Below the pieces are notes generated by a model. That model worked only from the letters and a program-made list of their open reading frames with translations. It was not told where the DNA came from and made no database searches. The translations under genes were made by a program, and so were the position numbers. Positions 1-9,000 of a DNA stretch of 34,405 nt are shown one piece after another. Source of the DNA: Planctomycetota bacterium (GTDB lineage Bacteria > Planctomycetota > Phycisphaerae > Sedimentisphaerales > Anaerobacaceae); the NCBI GenBank assembly GCA_019456145.1, contig VRUL01000048.1:1-34405 (forward strand). The letters run 5' to 3'. Position 1 is the stretch's first letter. Each line of letters starts with the position of its first letter.

Positions 1-1
1 T

Positions 2-148
2 TACGCACAGCCTGAATTCCAACTTGCCGACATAATACTAAACAGTCCTGACGTTTTCTGTGCCAATAATAAGCTCTCAGGCCAAAAATTACAATATAAT
101 CCCCGGAAAGGCCTCGGTAGATTATCTAAAGCGAGAAATTCAAGGTGA
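2..148 (+). CDS. Possible C-terminal end of a gene entering from the left edge
   Basis: One plus-strand frame is open from base 2 to a TGA ending at 148, giving 48 residues that begin YAQPEFQLAD and end SKARNSR. It has no start inside the window, so it could only be the tail of a gene lying upstream. The composition is ordinary and I recognise no domain. It would be convergent with the PEP-CTERM gene ending at 222, which is a sensible layout. An open frame this short can occur by chance, so the call is weak. Confidence 0.25.
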   Translation, partial: YAQPEFQLADIILNSPDVFCANNKLSGQKLQYNPRKGLGRLSKARNSR

Positions 149-221
149 TATAACGGCTTTATCGGTGTGCAGTGGAGTGAAAAGTTATGGCGGGCTGTTT
201 ATTTAAAAGGGCTTATATAGC

Positions 222-1121
222 TTATGGTTTTCTTGGCCTCTTTTTTCTTAAAAGCGCCGCGCCAAGACCGAGAAGCAAAAGCGTCACCGGCTCTGGTACA
301 GCAAGATAGTTGAATGTACTGACAGCAAACTGTGGATTATCCGCCGTGTAGAAACGTTCTTCGTAAATGTTAACCCATGACCACAGAGTAGAATCTCCAA
401 GTGCTACTACCCTGCCTTGGCCATATTGGGCTACCGCAGCTATGTCTTTTTCGGTTACTTCCTGCCAGGCGACGGGGAAAGCCGGGCTTTGAGCAGACAA
501 TTCTGCTGCAGCGTACATAAATATCTCATCGACGCCATCAAAAATAGGATGGTCAGTGTGTCCTGCGGTAAGAATATCATAAGGGAGCACATCAGAAAGA
601 GCAAGTGTGATACCGAATTCAGATGCTACAGGTTGGATATTGGCATTTGGTGCAACCAGCAGGTCTCCCATAATGAGCAGGCCGCCGCCATCGTTGACAA
701 AATCAACTATACGGTCAACTTCAGCGGTTGTGTAGCTGCTATAAAAAGCGCTCGTAAGACAGACAACTATAACATCATAGCTCCCGGGATCGTCTGTAAG
801 AAATCCTTGAGAGGTAGTATCTACCGTAAAGTTATTATTGCCGAGGTGTTCAGCCAGTGTCCGATAGTATCCATTTTGACTCGGCTGGTAACCATCACCA
901 CCAAATGTGCCGGAGACATAAACCCCATGTGAAGTATCCCACAAAACAGTATAGGATAATACTGCTGAAGGTGTAAGCAAAACAAACAAAATCAAAATGG
1001 CGCCTATATGTATTAATTTGCCGGTCTGCATTTTAAAAGATGCGATAATCTTACGGCCCAGGAATTGCGCAGAAGTTTCACTGCATGTGATCTGCCTGTG
1101 ATTGTGATGATTGAACGACAT
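222..1121 (-). CDS. PEP-CTERM anchored secreted protein with a ThuA/GATase-like domain
   Basis: This is a 299-residue exported protein. Residues about 37-56 form a hydrophobic signal segment (AILILFVLLTPSAVLS). The C-terminus is a textbook PEP-CTERM tag: VPEP, a Leu-rich membrane helix, then a basic tail (RKKRPRKP), the substrate signal for exosortase sorting. The body starts TVLWDTSHGVYVSG and includes YDVIVVCLTSAFYSS and VNDGGGLLIMGD. These resemble the Rossmann-like glutamine-amidotransferase-like fold of DUF4350/ThuA proteins, with no obvious catalytic Cys. The start at 1121 has a G-rich Shine-Dalgarno-like stretch just upstream. Met31 at 1031 would give a more usual signal-peptide length but has a poorer ribosome site. 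The gene has its own perfect promoter at 1282-1310. The PEP-CTERM call is firm; the domain assignment is inference. Confidence 0.85.
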   Translation of the reverse strand: MSFNHHNHRQITCSETSAQFLGRKIIASFKMQTGKLIHIGAILILFVLLTPSAVLSYTVLWDTSHGVYVSGTFGGDGYQPSQNGYYRTLAEHLGNNNFTVDTTSQGFLTDDPGSYDVIVVCLTSAFYSSYTTAEVDRIVDFVNDGGGLLIMGDLLVAPNANIQPVASEFGITLALSDVLPYDILTAGHTDHPIFDGVDEIFMYAAAELSAQSPAFPVAWQEVTEKDIAAVAQYGQGRVVALGDSTLWSWVNIYEERFYTADNPQFAVSTFNYLAVPEPVTLLLLGLGAALLRKKRPRKP

Positions 1122-1281
1122 ATAACCCTACCCCCTTTTTTAAAGTCCGAAAGGCCCGTGGAACAGCACCGCAACAATTACAACATTGTGGGAGTCCACT
1201 TAACTAAAACTAAAATACCCCTACTGATATAGGTGAGGTGCAATCAGCACCTTATAAGTTTTTCCTTATTAATAAAAATAC

Positions 1282-1310
1282 ATTATAGCACTTTTTTTGC
1301 TCCATGTCAA
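1282..1310 (-). promoter_or_regulatory. Consensus sigma-70-type promoter of the PEP-CTERM gene
   Basis: On the minus strand TTGACA (1310-1305) and TATAAT (1287-1282) are both perfect matches and are separated by exactly 17 bases. Transcription should start near 1275, giving a leader of about 150 bases before the ATG at 1121. The leader holds small inverted repeats, for example AGGTGC/GCACCT with a five-base loop. No known riboswitch consensus was recognised. Confidence 0.75.
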
Positions 1311-1422
1311 GAGTTTTGACAAACAAGGGGCTTTCAATGCTGGGAAAACCGGGTGCTATGCCCGCAAAACACAGCAGCAGCTTTTGACTATAGACAAGCT
1401 TAAACCCATAATATTAAGAGAC

Positions 1423-1451
1423 TTATGAACATTTGAGTCAAAGTTTCATAA
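1423..1451. other. Imperfect 29-base palindrome in the 1122-1515 spacer
   Basis: Arms TTATGAA and TTCATAA enclose a second, inner symmetric part (TTTGA-G-TCAAA), giving a 14-base arm with two mismatches centred on 1437. It lies 65 bases downstream of the last gene of the seven-gene minus-strand run. It may be a weak terminator or an operator. There is no clear U-tract. The rest of the spacer between 1311 and 1515 shows nothing else I can support. Confidence 0.35.
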
Positions 1452-1515
1452 CTGAGATTATATATCATCCGATAAAGTAAGCCAGTGGCAGGAGGTTAGT
1501 TTCTGTGAAAATACA

Positions 1516-2709
1516 TCATATCTTTTTCTTAAGCAGAAATGATACATCTTTGACATCATCACCCTGCTTAATTGTCATCATGATCTTGTGTCCGTCCCTG
1601 GACATTAGAAGGCGTCTAAGCTCTGAAATGTCATATTGATTTGCATCTTTGTCGTTGAGCTTGAGGATGATATCTTTAGCCTTGATACCTGCTTTTTGAG
1701 CCGGGCTGCCCTCATCAACAGAATAGACTACGGTCTTGTTTGAAATGTGAAGAAGGTGCAAGCCGCTCATGTCAGTTTCGTCATCCTTCTTGAACCCTTT
1801 GCCTTTTTTGAGATAAATTCTATTATTGGGGAAATCTAAAGTGACTCCATGGCGAGACAAGAATGACAATCCTAAATAAGACCAATTACCCTCACCGAAG
1901 ATAAGATACTGGTACTTAAATGAGCCGACAGAGAGACTATCGATGCGTATTTCTCTTTGTCGTATCACACCGGAGGCTGTTGCAAATAGTATCTCGGAAG
2001 TTTTTAGTTCTTTTTCTGAGAGAATTTGATCAAATATGTCGCTGCTTAATCCCCCTGTGCTATTTGCTCCGGTATCAATCCAAAAGTCCACTTTGATACT
2101 ATCATAAATATTACCTGTAATCTGTGGAATTCCAAGTGGATTATAGCTTATCGGCAACTCGTTCCCCCACTGGGAACGTTGCTGTTCTTGGGGCTGAAGA
2201 AATGAAAGTGTCCCTTTATCAAAATCTATTTGGACTACATGTTTTTTTAGGAAATTCATTCCTATAAGCCCACTGACTTTCCTTCCTATGACGGATTGGA
2301 GCATCTTGAGGTCAAAGCAAGCCACTTCACCGCAATCTTTGACATTGAGAGGGCCAAGAAAGGCTTCAGGGGCGTCGAATAATTCGGCCACGATACGGTT
2401 TCCGGCTGTTAGCGCTCTTTTAACTTTTTTTACGTTTCCCAATTTGTGCTTAAATGATGTATCAAATACCGTGTGAGAACATCCGGTGTCGAGCAAGAAC
2501 AAATATTCTTTGTCCTTGAACGTAACAGGGAGAAGTATCGGATACCCATCTTTTGAAATTTTGAATTGAGCTAAGACCTTTTGATCGTCCGGCCCGTCAG
2601 AGGTGCTCTGGGGCTCATCCGCACAGCCACCAGCGAGAAACAAAACTAAAAATGACAGGAACAGGCCAACTTTCAGTGATTTGTAAATTTTTTCTAAATC
2701 CATTTTCAT
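1516..2709 (-). CDS. Two-lobed retropepsin-like aspartic protease with C-terminal PDZ domain, lipoprotein
   Basis: The 397-residue protein starts with a lipoprotein signal (LFLAGGC, lipidated Cys29). It has two aspartyl-protease lobes, each with its own DTG motif: LLDTGCS (Asp74) and WIDTGAN (Asp212). Each lobe is followed by the hydrophobic-Gly segment typical of clan AA proteases (GLIGMNFL; YLGLSFLSRHG). Residues about 318-395 form a PDZ domain (SPAQKAGIKAKDIILKLND). This is the 'retroviral-like aspartic protease plus PDZ' architecture found in bacterial envelope proteins (Asp_protease_2 type). It probably acts on, or senses, proteins in the periplasm. AAGGGA lies just upstream of the ATG; Met3 is an alternative start. 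It is the last gene of the run from tkt, 43 bases after the propeller gene. Confidence 0.85.
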   Translation of the reverse strand: MKMDLEKIYKSLKVGLFLSFLVLFLAGGCADEPQSTSDGPDDQKVLAQFKISKDGYPILLPVTFKDKEYLFLLDTGCSHTVFDTSFKHKLGNVKKVKRALTAGNRIVAELFDAPEAFLGPLNVKDCGEVACFDLKMLQSVIGRKVSGLIGMNFLKKHVVQIDFDKGTLSFLQPQEQQRSQWGNELPISYNPLGIPQITGNIYDSIKVDFWIDTGANSTGGLSSDIFDQILSEKELKTSEILFATASGVIRQREIRIDSLSVGSFKYQYLIFGEGNWSYLGLSFLSRHGVTLDFPNNRIYLKKGKGFKKDDETDMSGLHLLHISNKTVVYSVDEGSPAQKAGIKAKDIILKLNDKDANQYDISELRRLLMSRDGHKIMMTIKQGDDVKDVSFLLKKKI

Positions 2710-2752
2710 GCATCCCTTGTTGGAGTTCTCGGCACAAATAAGAACATGTTAT

Positions 2753-3787
2753 CTATTTATCCCGAGTTTTTTTCATCCTTCCATATTGGACTAAATCGAA
2801 TATCATAATGCCTCTTCCAACGCCGGCAGGATCACCCCTTTTGGCAAATTGAAAAGCCATATATCGGCCATCATCGCTCACTACCGGATTAGAAGCCTTG
2901 TAGCCGGGGTAGTCACCGAAGAACGTTATGCGTTGTGTCTTGCCTGAGCCGTCCAGTGCCAGTTTGTAAATGTCAATATGCTGTGAGCCTTTAGTATTGT
3001 GCTTGTCGCATTCGACCAATGTGTGTTTGCCGTCAGGGAAAATACCTTCCGGTTCATCATACTGGTTCGGAGCCTTCGAGTAGTTGATCACTTTGCCGGT
3101 TTTGATATTCAGCCCGGCAACTTCGGTGCCCTGGTAACCATAGGCGCTGAATATCAGTTCCTTTTCATCCGGCGGCCTAAAGTTCTGTGTTTCGAGGCCG
3201 GTCTCAAAAGACAAATCTTTCTTGTCCAGAATCTTCTTTTTGTTCGTTAGTTTAGGCCTGCCTTCTCCATAGACTATATCCGCCATATAGAATGCGCCAC
3301 CCTGTGTCCATGCGATCCGCAGTTGTCTGCGCGAAACCGCCGGGCCTTCAAAGCACTTCTCGCCCAAAGGTTTGGGCGGCCCCGAAAGCTCCTTCCTGAG
3401 TACCCATAATTCGGCGTTCTTTTCGCTGCGGCTTGGCCATGGGTCCTTTGCGTCGAATTGTTGAGCGCCTGAAAGCAGGATGTCTCCATTGCTCAGGTAC
3501 AATGCCCGTGTATAGCCCTCATGGAAGTAATGGTGCGTTATTGGGCGGATAATCTTCGTTTTCAGTTCTACTTCATAGACGTCACCGAAAGTTCTCTCAA
3601 TAAACAAAATGCGTTTGCCGTCGTGTGAGAAGTCCGCTCTCTGGCCAAAGTGTGTTACCCGCTTTATATGCTGCGGCAGATTGTCCAGCGGAGACTCGCC
3701 TTTGCGACTCTGTAGTTGCTCGGTACAGCCTGTCAACAAAAGCCCTACCAAAATCACTAATACAAATATGCTTATTCTGTCCCACAT
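2753..3787 (-). CDS. TolB-like beta-propeller lipoprotein
   Basis: The 344-residue protein starts at Met, where GGAG lies seven bases upstream. A longer frame exists to 3883 but would overlap the preceding gene and lacks such a site. The N-terminus is a lipoprotein signal (VLVGLLLTGC, lipobox LTGC). The body carries repeated propeller-blade signatures of the TolB/PD40 type: ADFSHDGKRILF, FPDGKHTLVE and PVVSDDGRYMAFQF. Such proteins report or bind at the envelope and are not usually enzymes. It sits 64 bases after the thioredoxin-like gene and 43 before the protease-PDZ gene, so co-expression of these three envelope proteins is likely. No specific function is known. Confidence 0.8.
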   Translation of the reverse strand: MWDRISIFVLVILVGLLLTGCTEQLQSRKGESPLDNLPQHIKRVTHFGQRADFSHDGKRILFIERTFGDVYEVELKTKIIRPITHHYFHEGYTRALYLSNGDILLSGAQQFDAKDPWPSRSEKNAELWVLRKELSGPPKPLGEKCFEGPAVSRRQLRIAWTQGGAFYMADIVYGEGRPKLTNKKKILDKKDLSFETGLETQNFRPPDEKELIFSAYGYQGTEVAGLNIKTGKVINYSKAPNQYDEPEGIFPDGKHTLVECDKHNTKGSQHIDIYKLALDGSGKTQRITFFGDYPGYKASNPVVSDDGRYMAFQFAKRGDPAGVGRGIMIFDLVQYGRMKKTRDK

Positions 3788-3851
3788 ATTTATTCTCCAG
3801 CTTACGTGTTTTTTTGCTCCGTTTATAGTTTTCTCAACGCATGTGTAACAT

Positions 3852-4979
3852 TTATTTGTATGTGCGCCCCAAATATTCGACAATTACCTTTTTCAACTCG
3901 AGCGGATTTATCATTCCCAGCCGACGGTAAATGACTTTTCCGCCCGGCTTAACCAGAATGGTGTATGGAATGCCCCCGGGCGAATGTTGATCCACTGCTC
4001 CCATCAACTCGTATTTGTTTTCCGAATTAAAGAGATAATTTTTGCAGGAAGCCTGCTTATTCTTCAAGAATGAAAGGACTTTGTCTTTCCTCTCGGTCGA
4101 ATCGCCACTGATGGTAATCATTTCAAAGTCCCGGCCTCGGTACATCCGGTTTATGGTAACAAGCTCGTCAAATTCTACTACACACGGCCCACACCAGGTT
4201 GCCCAAACATTGAATAATCGCAGTTTATCCGAGCCATTTTTCGTAAGCTCTCTTATCCCGTCTGCACTTATCATTTCCACCGCGACAGCTTCCCTGGCCC
4301 ATTGCTCAAAGGATTTTTTTGCGGAGTCTCTTTTATTCGCCCACTTAACGGAACAGCCGAACGTCCTGGTTTTTTCAACGGTGACTTCTTTGCCAGCCAG
4401 CAATGCATTAATCGCGTTACGTGTATCTCTGGATTTGACCCGTTTGGGCTTTTCGGAATCGTCAATTCGGCCTACATAGCGCAGCTTTCGTTCTTTATCG
4501 AAGATGAACACGTGCGGGGTCGCAACCGGACCGTAAGCGCGGGATACTTTTTGTTTGTCACCATCATAGAGATAAGGAAAATTATATTTCTTGTCCTTTG
4601 CGCGGATTTTCATCTCCTCAAGTGAATCGCTCATGTCCGAGTAACCTAATTCATCCAGACGTACCGCCTTAGGATCGTTCGGCGAAATGGCTACGACAGC
4701 TACGCCTTTATTTTTGTAGTCGGCTGCCAGCTTCTTAATCCGCTCCTCGTAGGCTTGGGCGGTAGGGCAGTGATTACAGGTGAAAATAACGACGAGAATA
4801 TCGGCTTTGGCAAAACTTGACAGTTTGTAAGATTTTCCGTCCACGCCGGGTAGCTTAAAGTTAGGAGCTTTGGCACAGATTTCCAGCGTTTTGAGTTTTT
4901 TTGTAGCCGATAGTCCCAGACCGGTTGTAAAAAGTACCACCACGGCTGCTACTGAGATGCTTTGCCTGAATTTACTCAT
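3852..4979 (-). CDS. Secreted protein with two thioredoxin-fold domains
   Basis: A 375-residue protein with an N-terminal signal peptide (VAAVVVLFTTGLGLSA). Domain 1 (about 33-195) is an AhpC/TSA-redoxin-like thioredoxin fold with CNHC at Cys68-Cys71 and a cis-proline in ATPHVF (Pro155). Domain 2 (about 240-372) is TlpA/ResA-like with the classic WCGPC (Cys263, Cys266) and GGIPYT (Pro338). Both domains keep CxxC and the cis-proline, so both should be redox active. The likely role is periplasmic thiol-disulfide or peroxide chemistry, with electrons from a membrane donor not encoded here. Fusions of redoxin domains are common in planctomycetes. It starts 48 bases after the preceding gene of the run. 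Confidence 0.88.
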   Translation of the reverse strand: MSKFRQSISVAAVVVLFTTGLGLSATKKLKTLEICAKAPNFKLPGVDGKSYKLSSFAKADILVVIFTCNHCPTAQAYEERIKKLAADYKNKGVAVVAISPNDPKAVRLDELGYSDMSDSLEEMKIRAKDKKYNFPYLYDGDKQKVSRAYGPVATPHVFIFDKERKLRYVGRIDDSEKPKRVKSRDTRNAINALLAGKEVTVEKTRTFGCSVKWANKRDSAKKSFEQWAREAVAVEMISADGIRELTKNGSDKLRLFNVWATWCGPCVVEFDELVTINRMYRGRDFEMITISGDSTERKDKVLSFLKNKQASCKNYLFNSENKYELMGAVDQHSPGGIPYTILVKPGGKVIYRRLGMINPLELKKVIVEYLGRTYK

Positions 4980-5027
4980 TGTTAGATCTCCTGATTACTT
5001 AAATTTATTGGTTTTACCTACACCAGC

Positions 5028-6089
5028 CTACTTTTTTCGCCAGCCGGTTGCTTCGATTCGCTTGAATTCTGCCTTGATGTCTGTTCCCTCGTAGAAAGAA
5101 AGCCAGCCGTGCAGCCGATACGTTTGGCCCGGTTCTAAATCTGGAAACTTCGGATCCGAATGAAAACAGGGGCACTTATCATTTGCCCACGGGTTATTGC
5201 AGTTTTCCCACGCGGTTATAATCCATCGTTTACTGTTACTACTCCGGCAGGCTACATAGGGATTTGTTAATACTTTGTTGTCGTTTGTTTGCTGCTCAAA
5301 GCCCGCTGCCATCTTTGTCATAACGCAGTTCTGCACCCGCAAATCGCTGAGCTTTTTATCTGTTCCGTTCTTCAGCCATAATTCCATCCGCACCGCCTCT
5401 TTTGTTGGCTTTACATGCATGCCGAAGGCGATTCCGTTCGGCAGCTTTCGCTCGATGTCCAGCGTCCCATCGGCGCGGCGGTTCCATTCCAGCTTTGGCA
5501 GATCAATTCCCTGCTTGGCCCATATCGTATCGATATGGGTATGGGCCAGGTATGTCAGGCCGAGGTTCGACCAGATAGCTTCCGGCACATCCACGACGAC
5601 GTAGCTATAGGAGGAGGGCTCCCAAGGCGTAAATACACTAAACTTTGTTTCCCGCTGCGGCTCAATCTCACCATCTAAGAAACCGATTCGAGGATGACGT
5701 CCACCGGGATAGGGCATCACCAGCAGCGGCGCATCCTCTGCTCGCTTCGGCCGATTGCCTTGCCGAATATTAAATTTCTTTAATGCGGAAATTATTTCCT
5801 TCTTTGTAAGCCCTGTAGCGGCTTTTATCTCTTCATTCGTAAATCGGTGGTACCACACCATATTCTTCAGCCAATATTCCAATTTCTCAGTATTTGCCGG
5901 TCTTCGAGCATTTGCAACATTTGTGTCTTTCTCAACTAAAGTCCCAGCATAAACAGCATGAGGTGCGCAAACCAAAAAGTCTGATACCAAGCCTCCCATC
6001 AAAAGTGTGATAAAAGCTAAAACGAAAGAAACTGTTAATGGTCTGAATGAGTTCGGTTTTTGGGATTGTGTATTTTCTTTTTCGCTCAC
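5028..6089 (-). CDS. Secreted protein of unknown function, coupled to mfd
   Basis: The 353-residue protein is read from a GTG whose last two bases form part of the mfd TGA (GTGA overlap), so it is almost surely translationally coupled to mfd. A hydrophobic helix at about 19-37 followed by CAPHAVYAG looks like an uncleaved or late-cleaved export signal. Residues about 68-108 (YWLKNMVWYHRFTNEEIKAA and on to LTKKEII) look like a small helix-turn-helix-like bundle. The rest is rich in beta-strand and aromatic residues and has several Cys and Trp near the end (NNPWANDKCPCFH), resembling a beta-sandwich. I recognise no catalytic motif or named family. Similar proteins may occur in planctomycetes, but I cannot name one. 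Confidence 0.7.
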   Translation of the reverse strand: MSEKENTQSQKPNSFRPLTVSFVLAFITLLMGGLVSDFLVCAPHAVYAGTLVEKDTNVANARRPANTEKLEYWLKNMVWYHRFTNEEIKAATGLTKKEIISALKKFNIRQGNRPKRAEDAPLLVMPYPGGRHPRIGFLDGEIEPQRETKFSVFTPWEPSSYSYVVVDVPEAIWSNLGLTYLAHTHIDTIWAKQGIDLPKLEWNRRADGTLDIERKLPNGIAFGMHVKPTKEAVRMELWLKNGTDKKLSDLRVQNCVMTKMAAGFEQQTNDNKVLTNPYVACRSSNSKRWIITAWENCNNPWANDKCPCFHSDPKFPDLEPGQTYRLHGWLSFYEGTDIKAEFKRIEATGWRKK

Positions 6090-9000
6090 TTCTTTTTCTC
6101 CATCAGGATTTTTCGCATGACGGTTATCAGTGTTCTCGGTTCAAAATAGCTTGCTGGCAGATGTAAGTATACTGTTTTTGGGTCTGGAATTCTAATTTTA
6201 CCTTTCGTATTGGCAAAGAGAGATTTTGCCTTAGCAGAGGCCTCTTTAGCAAATGAGAATACCACATTGTGGCCACTTGTGACAATGCTTTTTATATCTA
6301 ATCTGCTTGCTGCGATTCGAAGCTGGGCCAATTCCAACAACAACTCGACTTCATCGGGCACAGGGCCGTATACGTCAGCTAATTCGTTTTCAATTTGCTT
6401 CAAATCCTCTCGGCCTCTTGAGACAGCGATTTTGCGGTACATATCCATCCGATGCCTGTCGGCAGGTATGTAATTTTTCGGTATATAAGTAGCAAAACCT
6501 AAATCGATGAGGGCTGTCGGTATCGGCTCGACCGGCTCGTTCTTTATTTTATGGACAGCATCGGCGAGCAACTCGCAATACATTTGATAGCCCACTATCT
6601 GAATATGGCCTGACTGCTCAGGGCCTAATATATTTCCCGCTCCTCGAATTTCCAAATCCCTTAGAGCAATTCTGAATCCTGCGCCTAAATGCGAATATTC
6701 TTCAATGGCCTTCAAACGCCTGGCTGCCAATGGCGTAATCGACCTTGAGACCGGCAGCAGCATGTACGCGTATGCCCGATGCTTATACCTGCCGACTCTA
6801 CCGCGAAGCTGGTGCAGTTCTGCAAGGCCGAACCTATCGGCGTCGTTTATAAGAATCGTATTTGCATTCGGAATGTCCAGCCCCGATTCGATAATCGTCG
6901 AGCACACAAGCACATCAATCCGGCCCATAACAAAATCTATCATCGTTTTCTCAAGTGCGTGCTTAGCCATCTGGCCGTGTGCGATAGTAACCTTTGCATC
7001 AGGAACGAGTTTTTGAATATCCCATGCCTTTTTATCTATGCTCTTGACCCTGTTGTGCAGGAAGAATACCTGTCCCTGGCGGTTCAATTCATGAATAATC
7101 GCCTTTTTGATGAGCTCGTTGTTATAAGCAGTAACTGTTGTTACTATACTACGCCTGTCCAATGGCGGCGTCGAAAGCGAACTTATATCACGCAGGCCCA
7201 ACATCGACATATGCAGTGTCCGCGGGATGGGCGTGGCAGTCATCGTAAGAACATCAACATTGACGCGCATCTTTTTGAGTCTTTCTTTGTGTTCTACGCC
7301 AAAACGCTGCTCTTCATCGATTATCAAAAGTCCCAAATCGCGGAATCCGACGTCACCGCTCAAAAGCCTATGAGTCCCTATCAAGATATCAACCTTGCCT
7401 TGTTTTGTTCGTGCGATTATGTCTCTGGCCTGCTTTGCTGTTTTGAAGCGATTCAGGAACTCGATACAAATAGGAAAGTCTGCGAATCGCTCGGTGAAAG
7501 TCCTGCCGTGCTGCACACACAAAACCGTGGTCGGCACTAAGATAGCGACTTGCTTTCCATTCTCGACCGTTTTAAATGCCGCGCGCATTGAAAGCTCGGT
7601 TTTGCCGTAGCCCACGTCACCGCACAGGAGTCTGTCCATAGCCACGGCTTCCTGCATATCAGCCTTGATTTGCTCAGCGGCTGTAGTCTGGTCCGGGGTT
7701 TCCTGATAAGGAAAAGACTGTTCAAATTCGGCCTGCCAGCTTGAATCGGCCCCATACGCAATTCCGCCTATTGCCTGGCGCTTAGCCTGTACCTCAAGGA
7801 GTTCGACGGCAAGGTCACGAACAGAGGCCGCGACTTTTTCTTTCTGCTTCTGCCACTTTTTCGAGCCGACCTTGCTTAACTTTGGGCGCTTCGGACTTGT
7901 CCCTATATACTTTTGAACAAGAGCGATATTACTGACCGAAACATGGATTTTGATACCGTCCGCGTATGCGATAGTAAGATATTCGCTCTTGCCGCCTTTT
8001 TCCTGTATCGTTTGCACATCTATAAACTTACCGATACCATAGGAAGCGTGAACAACATAATCGCCGGGCTGCAAATCGCTGAGAGTATCCACCGGTGATA
8101 TTGCCCTCGCCGGCCTGCGTCTTCTTCTTAGCACATACTGGCCAAACAGCTCGTGATGACTTATAACAATCGTATTTAGTGAATTTATGACGAAGCCCTG
8201 ATGAATAAAACCCAAGAGTAGTTTCAGATTAGCCGGTATTTGTTTGTTTATCTCTTTTACAATCTCTCCTACCCGTTTAATCTCAGCTTCAGCTTCGCAG
8301 TAAAGCAGCACTTTTTTGCCGTGTTTTGCTTCTGTAACCAGTTCCTCAAGGGCCTCTTTGTGTCCCGCCCACAAAGAGGTGGCTTTGTGTTGAAATTGCT
8401 GCACACTTCTTATATCTACTTTAAGGAAATCCATGGGTTCTGCTGTAGCAAATCGGCAGATTCTCAGTTGTGTGAATTTTTCGATAGCCTGATAAATATC
8501 TGCCCAGCTATAAAGCCGACTCTTATCTTCGGTCCGTTCCCGGAACAGCCTCGCAACTTCTTCACAGTCGGTGGGTTCCTCAAGAATGATTATGCAATCT
8601 TGCGGCAGGATATTAACAAATAGATCCCTTTCCTTGCGCGTTGCTCCACACACCACTGAAATGATATTAATGCTTTTAATTTGTTCGGTAGAGAGATGGT
8701 TGTCCAGATTGATTTGGCGGATACTCTCTATAGTATCACCGAAAAATTCAATCCTGACCGCTTGAGCACCCTCTGGAGACGTGCTTGTTTGCTCTTTGAC
8801 CGATAGAACTTTATCGACAGTCAGCGGTGCATAAATATCGACAATCCCACCGCGTCGGGCAAATTGACCCGGCAAATCAATCCTTTCCACCCGCTCAAAG
8901 CCATTTTCAACCAGCCAGGCAATAGCCTGTTCCGGTGCCGCTTGTCCTTCAACCTGCAATTTAAGACAGCTTTGCTGCAGAACCTGCGGCTTCGGTATCG

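Noticed and set aside
1122..1275. Cyclic-di-GMP or other known riboswitch in the PEP-CTERM leader
   Set aside because: The conserved blocks of the cyclic-di-GMP-I class were looked for and are absent. Only generic small hairpins are seen.
3788..3883. N-terminal extension of the TolB-like gene from 3883
   Set aside because: It would overlap the preceding gene by 32 bases and place 32 residues before an intact lipoprotein signal. GGAG at the downstream Met decides the start.
6779..7540. 253-residue plus-strand frame inside mfd
   Set aside because: It is fully antisense to conserved helicase motifs of mfd and has no domain or start signal.
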